DNA of 64,000 nucleotides. Source: Apoderus coryli (Eukaryota > Arthropoda > Insecta > Coleoptera > Attelabidae). Positions within the stretch are counted from its first letter, which is position 1, and each line of letters starts with the position of its first letter. Below the pieces are notes generated by a model, which was not told where the DNA came from, made no database searches, and was given only the letters and a program-made list of their open reading frames with translations. Below are positions 34,801 through 43,800 of this stretch, in pieces. The DNA is taken from assembly GCA_911728435.2 (NCBI GenBank), contig OU452212.1, forward strand, positions 2,486,563 to 2,550,562, in the 5' to 3' direction. A program made the translations under genes and the position numbers.

Positions 34801-35428
34801 TCTACTCGATGGAATTGAATTTGTTGACACGTTTAATTTCAATCCGCATAAATGGTTGTTAGTAAACGCTGATTGCTCAGCAATGTGGTTCAGAAACACT
34901 CTTGACGTTGAAGATGCATTTAAAGTCCACTCCAAGTTGAACTTAAACGAACCTATACCGGAAATTGAGCACTGGCAAATCCCCAACATGCGACGCTTCC
35001 GCGCATTGAAGTTATGGTTCGTTCTCCGAACTTACGGAGTTGAAGGCATTCAGAAACATATACGTCATCAAGTGGCACTTGCGAAATACTTTGAGCAACT
35101 TGTACGGGGCGACAGACGGTTTGAAGTTGTAACTTCAACACTGGGAGTTGTGTGTTTTCGACTTGCTGGTCACGACCGTCTAACCCGTGAAGTGTTGGAA
35201 GTTCTTGGACGACGGAAGAAGTTGTTTCTCATGCCGTATTATTTTCAAAACAAGTTGGTGATAAGGCTAGTGGTTTGTAGTAGATTTACTGAGAATTGTG
35301 ATATGCAATTTGCTTGGAATGAAGTTTTATTGGCCGTTAAGGAGAAGGAGAGTTTAAAGATGTACGACTTTGGAGAAACTTTGGAGGATACCATTGGGAA
35401 TATGCACGAATATGAAAGGAATTTGTAA
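22839..35428 (+). CDS. amd: DHPAAS-type Ddc paralogue (l(2)amd-like), complete, four exons
   Basis: A PLP enzyme predicted to convert DOPA to 3,4-dihydroxyphenylacetaldehyde, used in cuticle cross-linking. Exons are 22839-22918, 30035-30269, 34102-34221 and 34379-35428 (TAA 35426-35428), with phases that close to 494 codons. Exon 1 gives [20 protein letters not shown]. Exon 2 has [17 protein letters not shown], exon 3 [19 protein letters not shown]. Exon 4 has HVDSAYAG with the PLP-binding Asp, and [19 protein letters not shown] with the Schiff-base Lys. The diagnostic motif is [12 protein letters not shown]: Asn replaces the His found in true decarboxylases. This is the known hallmark of insect DHPAAS. 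Introns 1 (7.1 kb) and 2 (3.8 kb) are stuffed with transposons. A polyadenylation signal AATAAA is at 35521-35526. Function is inferred from the Asn; symbol by family. Confidence 0.9.
23067..23118 (-). ncRNA. Hammerhead ribozyme motif, dispersed type, copy 1
   Basis: The minus strand reads stem I ACCA, core CTGATGA, one extra T, stem II GCAGC/GCTGC, GAA, then palindromic stem III ACATGT. The predicted cleavage base A follows, then TGGT closing stem I; GATA/TATC pair further out. All core bases are intact. It lies in intron 1 of the amd-like gene, in a retroelement remnant. Confidence 0.7.
23143..24002. mobile_element. Inverted-repeat remnant of a ribozyme-bearing retroelement (Penelope-like?)
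   Basis: The arm at 23143-23378 is repeated inverted at about 23725-24000. Shared words include TTCATTAACTCACTGTGTGA, AAGATCAAAACTCATATT and ACACGTCTACTCCACAAAATG. The loop between the arms contains one hammerhead motif. Penelope-like elements often have inverted or tandem partial ends with hammerheads. No reverse transcriptase is present here, so the family is inferred. Confidence 0.5.
23413..23453 (-). ncRNA. Hammerhead ribozyme motif, dispersed type, copy 2
   Basis: The minus strand reads AGCCA (stem I), CTGATGA, T, stem II closing pairs GGA/TCC, GAA, ACATGT (self-complementary stem III), C, then TGGCT. Stem I AGCCA/TGGCT pairs perfectly. It is followed 50 nt later by GTGGAGTAGACGTG, also seen after the 41.24-kb copy. 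Confidence 0.75.
24003..24960 (+). repeat. Copy 5 of the GACA-ended dispersed repeat, near full length
   Basis: Starts at AACTGTTGCGCTCGAGGCAC and runs through about four similar blocks of roughly 110 bp (TTTTTAGGTTATATT, GACCCCTTTTACAGTATTTA, ACGAACGCCTAT). It then has AACCCCTTGCCTACGCTCAA and TTTGTACCAAATTTGGTTAA, and ends in GACA repeats at 24925-24952. The inverted copy at 54715-56335 confirms both ends. Confidence 0.8.
25040..25760 (-). pseudogene. Tc1-like transposase remnant
   Basis: The minus strand around 25690-25400 reads [42 protein letters not shown] and [13 protein letters not shown], with stops. This is the C-terminal half of a Tc1-type DDE transposase: the D-PKH region and the NL-EEVD region are recognisable. 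GGACAAAAGTAGAGCAACAA (25052) and GACAAAAGTAAAGCAACAA (25245) look like Tc1 terminal words. Confidence 0.65.
25761..26420. other. Intron sequence, nothing recognised
   Basis: AT-rich part of intron 1 of the amd-like gene. The open frame at 25985-26173 shows no family resemblance. Confidence 0.35.
26421..27229 (+). pseudogene. Non-LTR reverse transcriptase fragment, truncated after VPQGS
   Basis: Reads [45 protein letters not shown], then after a frameshift near 26885 [30 protein letters not shown] and [13 protein letters not shown]. It stops abruptly before the catalytic FADD box. The same family as 46400-47490. Inside intron 1 of the amd-like gene. Confidence 0.8.
27230..27745. other. Intron sequence, nothing recognised
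   Basis: AT-rich intron DNA between a reverse transcriptase fragment and a MITE. No supported feature. Confidence 0.35.
27747..28407. mobile_element. Tc1/mariner-type MITE with about 90-bp inverted ends and TA duplication
   Basis: The left arm from 27747 (CAATGTGTCCACGGATAGAG...) is repeated inverted, ending at 28407. The match continues through the AGATTTAGAAGAAAAAGTCA and AAAAACGTCTGCTT words. TA flanks both sides (27745-27746 and 28408-28409). The 475-bp interior is AT-rich and non-coding. Confidence 0.8.
28408..29384. other. Intron sequence with a GC-rich patch
   Basis: At about 28715-28860 a GC-rich patch (GCGGCCGCCTAGGTCACGAA onward) differs in composition from its surroundings and may be a transposon end. 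No coding frame supported; the rest is AT-rich. Confidence 0.35.
29385..29500 (-). pseudogene. Reverse transcriptase scrap
   Basis: The minus strand reads [20 protein letters not shown], then [14 protein letters not shown]. This is the reverse transcriptase segment with the first catalytic Asp (D-F-S-K-A-F). About 38 residues only. Confidence 0.55.
29830..29940 (+). mobile_element. tRNA-derived SINE piece
   Basis: TGCGGAACGTTCTGGGTTCA and the B box GGTTCAATTCC (29885-29895) are followed by TGCTCTTGCAATTTTTTATT. The same layout is present on the minus strand at 51.9 kb. The A box is degraded here. Confidence 0.5.
30328..31343 (+). pseudogene. Crypton-like tyrosine recombinase remnant
   Basis: Pieces in order are [39 protein letters not shown], then [20 protein letters not shown], with the first catalytic Arg. 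LGKNTIN-type linker and [18 protein letters not shown] follow (H-x-x-R), then [19 protein letters not shown] (Gly-His and Tyr). These are the R-H-R-Y residues of tyrosine recombinases in the Crypton/DUF3504 style. Stops and shifts at about 30583, 30630 and 30750 break it. It lies in intron 2 of the amd-like gene, just after exon 2. Confidence 0.7.
31438..31642. repeat. Long hairpin (foldback) element
   Basis: AAAATTTTGTCATAGAGAAT (about 31484) is repeated inverted as ATTCTCTATGACAAAATT (about 31579), and AAGGATAATAG pairs with CTATTATC. CGGC/GGCC lies near the tip, and outer arms with GATAATAC words extend to both ends. The whole stretch can fold into one imperfect hairpin of about 200 nt. 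A related one lies at about 57490-57595. Confidence 0.7.
31652..32672 (-). pseudogene. IS630/mariner-like transposase, full length but broken
   Basis: Minus strand from 32671: [53 protein letters not shown] (first catalytic Asp), [42 protein letters not shown]. It ends with [20 protein letters not shown] and [10 protein letters not shown]. This is the insect HTH plus DDE protein of roughly 340 residues. There are stops and frameshifts near 32225, 32500 and 31890. Inside intron 2 of the amd-like gene. Confidence 0.75.
32673..33155. other. Intron sequence, nothing recognised
   Basis: AT-rich intron DNA with a pyrimidine-rich patch at about 33000-33120. No supported coding frame. Confidence 0.35.
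33156..33900 (-). pseudogene. Jockey-type non-LTR element C-terminal fragment
   Basis: The minus strand reads [40 protein letters not shown], then in a second frame (about 33360-33200) [20 protein letters not shown] and [18 protein letters not shown]. This is the end of the second open frame of Jockey-clade elements. Confidence 0.75.
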
Positions 35429-36919
35429 TGGCATTTTGTTTAGTGCGTGTTTTTATTTTCTACTTTTATAAATTTTTTGTTTCCATAACTTTTATAAAAT
35501 TTATGAATTTGACTATTAAAAATAAATTTAGATACTCTATAGATTTGAAAGGGTTTTTATTCAGCTCTAAGTTATCACTTGTTGATCTCCAAATCGTTAA
35601 TCAAAGTTTAAACTCTTTGTATCAACCAAGAGATCAAAAGGTCAACGTTAAATTCTCAGCAATTTGAATCTAGTTTGGCAAATCCTGGACCTAAAATGCT
35701 GCTGCATTTTCTAAACAACAGAACAGAAGATTTACTGAATATTGTCAAAGTTGCTATGGCAGCACCAATTAAAAACCAGACATTCTTTATCGATTCTCTC
35801 GCTAAAGATTTATTGCCTCTGTAAATAGTAGAACACAACGGTAAAACCAAACTACAGTCTAGTAGTTTGGCTATTTGATACCAGATGGCGATAGATATTG
35901 CTATTAAAAAGTAAATATTATCTTTGTCCCATTGTCGTTATAAAAACAATGATATATACTTAAGTCAATGTCTCGTTTTTTGATTGGTTGAGAGCGTTTT
36001 GGTTTTGGTCTTTATTAAGAGGCATAATAAAAATATAATTATGTATAAATTAATAAACTTCATATATTTTCTTTGATGAATTATTATGGCGAAAAGTTGT
36101 TTATTCTATGTTTAAATCCTTAGGCACTGGTATCATTAGCAAGTCGATTTGGCGGCAGCCATTTTGAGGCGAAAATTTAATACAACCAAATAAAGAGCAG
36201 AGACATGAAGAATTGTCGACACTAATATGCAAAAACTAAGTAGTAGTTGGGCTATCAGGTACAAGAGGGCGATAAATGTTGCTATTGGTACGGCGTCATA
36301 TATTTAGAGAAATTTGTTCGTCACTATCGCTGGTTGTTTAAGAATGTTCGTGAGTGTTCCAATTGGTTTGAATTAGATGGTTTTAAAGTGTTATCGTGTG
36401 GAAATATGTGCTTCTGAGTGTGTGATAGGCAATTCCTACAAGAATCTTCATTTACGCTATTATAGAAAGTCGACAAGGCGACGGTGCATGATGAGCCAAG
36501 CATAGCATTCCACTGTGAGACAATCATCATTATATTTACCTGAAACTGCACCAAGGCCAAACCTCCACTACAAGGAACGTTTCAGTGAGTTTCAGACGAA
36601 GCTTGAAGGCATTTGCAAAAGGAGACTTCCAGACCGCCGCAAGGAGGACAAGCAGCACAAATGTTGTTTATGTTATACATAGTTCTCAATTTTTCACAGA
36701 AACCTTCTTTTTTTTTTTTTGTTGTAGCGGCTGTTGAAATTATCAGGCGTTCATTGTGTTCTACAGGTTCTAGATAACCAGTGATATTGATGAAACATAC
36801 TGTGATTCATAGTGCTCCTTATTATTATTGTTGAAGAACACGTTCTTCAATCCGGAGGGCATAATGCGATATCCGAATTGTAATCACCTTGAGAAGGCAC
36901 ATCAACGAGCCTGAGATAA
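35429..36919. other. Gap between the convergent amd-like genes
   Basis: AATAAA for the upstream gene is at 35521. A segment of about 60 bp near 35855-35910 (TAGTAGTTTGGCTATTTGAT) recurs near 36235-36290 (TAGTAGTTGGGCTATCAGGT), suggesting the ends of one old element. No gene supported. Confidence 0.4.
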
Positions 36920-37590
36920 ACTCAACAAACCCCTTATGATGTGCATCCATCTGGCTACCTCATTTGGCAGACTAAAAAGATTAGCATGCATATGCTTTAC
37001 TGGAGCTATGAGAATGTACCTAACTACTTCACGTCTCTTCAATTGGTAATAAAAAGTGCAGCGAATGAAGCAACGTTGAAAATATCTGGAAGGAGAGGTG
37101 GAGAATAAGAAATCATTAGACCTGATCGAAAACATCCCATCTTTCTGGTGACAAAACACCAAAAAGAAATAGCTTTGAGAGGGATATAACCCCAAGCTTT
37201 GTAACTGAAGATAATGGGAAGAAAATACTATTCAAAGCATCTGGAGGAGAACTATCAGAATCTATTCTGCTTCCAGCACTATTTCGGATAACGCAAAATG
37301 GGGTAGAGCGTTGCAGAGTTAGATGAGTTTATGGAAGCAGACCGAAGAAGGCAAAAGTTCTGGCCATTGATTTGTGTGCTCAGGAACTCGTGCGCGAAGG
37401 ACAATAAAGGCCCTAAGCTCCTCAAGATCCACATCAAGAACAGTGTGAAATTGTCAGAACAGACTCTCTAAAATCCGGAGAAACAACAATCTGACTCTGG
37501 TCTGGATACCTGGCCATTCTGGTTTGCAGGGAAATGAAATGGTCGACTCTCCGACAAGAGAAGGAGCTGAATGAGAACTTATCGGACCTG
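36920..37590 (+). pseudogene. R1/Jockey-like retroelement RNase H region
   Basis: Reads FGRLKRLACICFTGAMRM, then in another frame QLVIKSAANEATLKISGRRG. At 37480-37570 it reads NNLTLVWIPGHSGLQGNEMV, the C-terminal RNase H motif with its His. Frames are broken. Confidence 0.7.
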
Positions 37591-37853
37591 AATCTAGAGG
37601 TTAAAGACTCAATAAATCAAAACAAGTTTACTTTAATCCTATATTTATCCTATGTACATCTACATCACACTTAAACGCATGCCTTTATTTGGATTAAAAT
37701 AGTATACAAAATCAAAATACTGTTTCAATAAAAAGAAACTGGTGCATTTTAAAGGAACCTTAAAGCTATTTGGTATATGAAAACAAAGAAACTGGTGCAT
37801 TGTTTAATATTATGTCTTTTATATAATAAAAAATCAAAATTGATACTAAACCA

Positions 37854-40800
37854 TTATTTAGCTTTCTCAATATTTTCTCCTGCACTTAAATTTATAGCTG
37901 CAATGCTCTGCTTCAAAGGTTGTTCTTCAATTATAACCTTCATCGGTACTAGTTCTTCAAAAGCATTCCTGATTTCCCTCCAAGAATAGTCGACATCATC
38001 GTGAGTAGTCATTCGGCTGCAAATTGCTATACGTGCGCAAATCCTGTGTCGCCAATGTCCCGTTGTTAAAAACACATTTTTTCGCTCCAAAAGTTTCTTC
38101 ATTAATTTATCTGTTAATTCTTCGTTATCCTTTACCATAAAACAGACTAGACCCATACTTGATGTTAACAAATCAAACCTTTGATCAGCCTGTATTAAGT
38201 TCTCAAAGTGTTTTGCCAAAGCGATTTGACCTCGGATGTGTTTTCTAATACCCTCAACACCATAACTTCGAAGAACGAACCAGACCTTCAGTGCCCTGAA
38301 TCTGCGTCCAAGCGATATTTGCCAGTGTCGGTATTCTGGTGCCAAACCTTTATGATCATCTTTCAAATAAATGCGATCTACATTAAAGGCTTCAACTAAG
38401 TATTTGGCATCGCTCACCCACATTGCGGAGCAATCAAAGTTTACTAACATCCATTTATGTGGATTGAAGTTGAAGGAGTTTGCCAGTTCAACTCCTTTTA
38501 AGTAGTGACGGTATTCAGGGCAAGCGAACGCGCTGCCAGCGTACGCTGCGTCTACATGGAGCCATAGGTTTTCTTTTTGACAGATTGGACCGAGTTCTTC
38601 CAGATTGTCAAAGGCACATGTGGGTGTTGTACCTAGAAAAATTGTTAAATAGTTTTGTAAAGATCTTCGAAGTTCCGTCGTTCTTTGGCTGTCGATTGGA
38701 TGCTTGTATTTGAAAAGCAATCGCCTAGTAAAATTAGAACGGAGTTGGACGTTGTTTACGAGTACCAATAACATTGAAATTGTACGCCAAAAGTTTATTC
38801 ATTGTGATACTTTACTTACCTAAATTGGCTACTACATAACAAGGTATCAATCCTGCTTGCTTGTCTTTTTCTACTGCTGCAGCTAAAGTATGGCCGCGAA
38901 GTACGCCATTTTCATCAGCAGGTAGAAGTCGCATTGGCATGGAACCTGAATATAGAAGAGATTGGTAAATTCTTGAAGACTATGAAAGTCAAGGGGTATA
39001 GGTGCTTTATATATCTATGCAAAGATCAGATGGGTCTTATCCAAAAATGTTTCCCAGAGGAGGTAGACAATTGTTCTATGGAACACAGCACAGGAAGACA
39101 TGCTGAGGGAAGAACATAAGAAAAACACATTATTCGCAGTAGAAGAAATGTAAGAAAGCTGGTTTTAACGTATCCAAACTTACAATATACTAAATTTTTG
39201 GGATAGGATTGCTAGGAAATTATCTACAAGAAACTGGTGGCCTGTATACGAACGATTATCTTGATTTTATGGGAAACAGCTTTACTTAAGATAATAGAAG
39301 ACGATCCTCCAGATGATCATGATCATGGCAATTCACTCACCACCAACAGTGGATTGGATTGGAAGACGCTCAGTTGCTTGAGCACAAAGATCTCAGGATT
39401 AATTGTGTAATTGAAATATTTATATAAACAACAGATTGAGGAAATGTTGAAGAAAACAGAAGATTTATATCACTAAGCTCTATTTCCTAGGGAATTGCAA
39501 ATGAGACTATCCTTTTAGAAAGAAAAACAGTAAGATTTAGATTTTTTAAGCTCCGAACGTTTTCAATACCTGGATTTTAATTATTCTCGATTACCACTAG
39601 ATTGGGCCTCATTTTCAATATCAGGTTGGAGTTTTATTTGAACCATTAGAGAATGTTCCACTAAAGCAATCGATTATTCGTGAAATAATCCACGGGATTA
39701 TTTTTTATAAGGATGATTACATTAGCCAACAGGTCTTCAACATTATGAAGGAAATACAACAGGACTTGACAAGACTTGCTGACAGATGTCGTAGTTTTAT
39801 TATTGATGTACAAGGGCCTCTATTTTTTTTTGTATTAATTCAATCATTTATTCATATTTTGAGCCTTGGCAATATTCTGAACAACAAAGCAGCTTTTAAT
39901 GAAAAATGTCTGCGAATGGTTACTTTCGTACATACTTCTACAAATTATTAAATTTTTCGCTGGGTTGGTGGAAAATAATGCGCTTGAAAACGAGGGTAAA
40001 GACCCTGGCGAAACGTTGTTTTTATTTACTAATTTTAAGTTGACCCTGTAGATTGAATATTATTATATTCTAATAAGAGGTATAGTTATAGGTTCCAACT
40101 ACATAACTGGTGAAATTTTAAACGCAATTTTCTCGAAGATTATGGGGGCAAATATCAAAAGTAACCAATCACTATAAAGCAGATAAAAACTGCTTTAAAA
40201 TGATGTGTCACTCGACCCCTACTACTATATGAAAATTTAGGAGTTGTGTCCACCTCTACCACAGGGCGAAAGCGATTTCAACCAAAACCAAATGGTTTCA
40301 TCCTAGGACTTCACCAAACTGACACACCAAAATTTAGCCCAATTGGTTAAAGCGTTTAGGCCCTATCGTGGAAGAATACACACAGACAGACAGACTTCCA
40401 TCTGGAAATGGTCTTAATCGTCTCAAGGAACTTCAAAATGGTTAAATCCGTCTCACAATACCTAAAAGTCCTGCTTTCTCCACTGATGAATTTGATTGGT
40501 CTGATGAATAGGCTACTAATTTGCTTTTAATGTCTTCTTCTGTTAGGTCCGGTCTCAAGGTTTGTAAATCTTTCACCATTTTTTCTTTGGCTGCTAATAA
40601 GGCGACAAATGTGACTTCACTAGCCGAACCCTGAAATTAAATCAGAACATTTTCTAATAAAATAAAAACAAAATATTTGAATACAGACCTGTATAATGCC
40701 CCCACCCGGTCCATCCGAACAATTCAGAAACTTCTCTGGGAGCCCCAATAATTTGCCCATCCAGTTCATTACCACAACTTCTAATTCGGTAAGGGCCGGA

Positions 40801-43800
40801 CTGGCCACCTGGAAACAGAAATAATAAACTCGTTTAGCACAATAATACACGTTAAAACGTACAGTGAGAGCCAAAAGTCACACATAAATTCGATAACATT
40901 AGAAGGAAATTTTTTTTCGAATAAATGTTCTAGTTTAACACTACTTCTTTCACATTATTTGATGCAACTACTAAGTTATACACAGTGACACAAAGAAATA
41001 GCTTACAATAATGGACATACCGTGCTCGTCCTTAGAAGAAAACATTAGAAAGAGATAGCGATATTGGTGGCAAGACCATTAACTTTAGAATATTATTTGA
41101 GAAAGAATCTGGAGCATGTACTCATGTTCAATTTCGAGATTTCTAGTTGATTTAGTTAATGATTTTATAAAATAATTTTTCACAAGGGGCACATAATTAA
41201 CAATGTAAATTTTTTAATAACGGATAACATTCACCAACTTAATGTTACTGATGATGAGGTAGTACCTCGAAACATGTATGACTGATTGACAAATGAGCAA
41301 TATATTTGTGTTTATTTTGTGGAGCAGACGCAGTTTTATTGATGATTAATCATCGCTCCTCTTTGAAATGGATTACTTTACTAAATAATTTATATTTATT
41401 TTAATACTACACTTGAACTAAATCTAGCAGAATTTTTTTTAAATGAACGAGGTTTATTTAATTTTTTTATTGGCTATTAATTGGTATAAAATTGGCAATT
41501 CAAATATACACGCACAGGTAAGGCCTGGTAATTTTTATAAATAAAATTAAAAATCGAATACACAATATATAAAATAACCGCCTTTAATATACAAATAGTG
41601 AATACAACTTCTGCAATAATATAAGACAAATAAGTAACATAATAAACTTTACAAAGATAACAAACTATAAAGGAAGACATCATAATATAAAAAAAAACAG
41701 GAAAAAAGGAAAGAAAAAAAAGGGGAAAAAAAAAGAAAAGTAAGAATGAAAATAAAAAAAGAAGAGTTTAAGATAGCTGAGCTGGATACAGCCATAGATA
41801 GCCCTCGTAAGTGATAGAAACTACTTATTAAAAAGGTATCACCTATTTCCAATACACCTGTAGTAGAGGTAATTATTATTAGGCCTTTTTATATTAAATT
41901 ATAATTAATATTATTCCTAAATGAGAAAACAATTATATTAATGAATATTATATAACATTTATGAGCAAATTGCATGTTCGGCGATAATTAATTGAATAAA
42001 TTAATATTACCCTGACAATGGCATTCTAACTGTGAATAATTAAATCGTTCATTTTGAAGGTTAGATTACACATTTAGCTTACTCATAATCAGTATGTATA
42101 AACAATACATATTTTATGAATTGTTAGTAATAAATTGTATCCATTTGTAAGGATTTCTTCTTGATATGTCTGATTATAGAAAGGAAGTCCAGAAGGCTTC
42201 ATAAAAAAATCGGCAAGCAAAATGTCTTGTCGTTAGCCTAGCTTCCTTTGCTACAGTTACCTATTAGTTTTTTGTACGAGGTCTGTTGAAACAAAAAGTG
42301 ACAAATTTCTTTTATGTTATTGATTGGCAATTTTTTCCATAAAAAAGGCTCCATTTGAGCCAAAAACTTAGGAGGAGCGGATTACACGTTTGGCTCGTGC
42401 GATTGCGTTTTCGAGCTCATTGTATTGGTACGTGATACGGCACGTTTGCATGTGACCCGAGTCGCAAGACAAACGTGTAATCTTTGGTCGTGCGAGAGGA
42501 ATGCTCACGATCACAAGAATGAAAAAAGCACGCCAAGTTCGGACAAATTTGCTTACGATTACAATGGCGTAGTGCATCGTGAGTTTTTGCCAGAAGGTCG
42601 TACGGGCAATAAAAAATGTGACCTTGAAGTTTTGGGGCGTTCGCATGCAGGAATTCGCAGAAGAGCCCGGTCTTTGTGGTTTTTTGCATTACGTTAATAT
42701 TTCAGAAACTAAAAATTTTAGAGATATACAAGCTTATACAAATTTACCTACTTTTAGTGTTTATTAAGAAAGAACTAATTTTCAACATTGTTTAGAGCAA
42801 ATAGAGGATAATTGGAAGAATTTTGCTAAACGTTAGCATAAGACCTAGGAGCTTTTGTAGACTAGAACGAAAATATCAAGACTAGATTCGTCCACCAAGA
42901 CAAATTTTTTTAGCGGTTCACGGGAAAGTAAAATAGGGGTGTATATACAAACTTCTTACCCAACTAAGTCCTACTGATCCAAAACCAGTACTCAATAGTT
43001 CGCCTACTATCGACGGGAATGATTGGCCTGTGGGATAGTATGCATGGAATCTGGGTGAATGCCAGTGTGTTAGTCCTGGCATTATAATTCTGTCGACATC
43101 CTGTAGAATATCTTGCCATGATTCGCCTGATTTTGGTGGTTCTTTTGGTAGTAGTTCGTCGAGGTAGCCCGGTTGCACCGATGGCAGGACAGGTCTGTAA
43201 CAAATATTTTAAGATGTTGTAAGTTAAATAATGACGTGCGTTTCGAATAATCAGGATAACATTGAATTGATAGAAGTACTGACTGTTTTGTTTTTTTAAG
43301 TCTATGCAAGGTTAGTAAATAGCATGATATATATCTATATATAGCTCCATGGAGCTGTCACCTCCCAAAAAACCCCTAATTTCCTTGTGACATGCTCAAA
43401 ATAACTTTAATTACCAAAAGTAGGAAGAGACTTTTAAAAAATAAAATAACAATTATTATACTATGAATGTGCGATAAGACTATGCAACGTTGGTATAGCA
43501 TGATATATATCCATATATTATATCATGCGATATAATATATATGTAGAAAAGGCGCCGATTTATAAAATAAGTCGACTCTTTAACGGTTCTATAAATGTTG
43601 CTTGTTGCTATTATATATATATATAAACTTAAAAAAAAAACTGTTATATAACAGTTTTAATATGGCTTTGTTACTGGAACTAAACTACATATTTATAGAA
43701 CTATTATAAAACTGTTATAAACATATTGTATAACTGTTTTATAAGCTCAACAATTTTAATATTTTTGATACCATCATGAAAGTATAATTCCGATTAGCAT

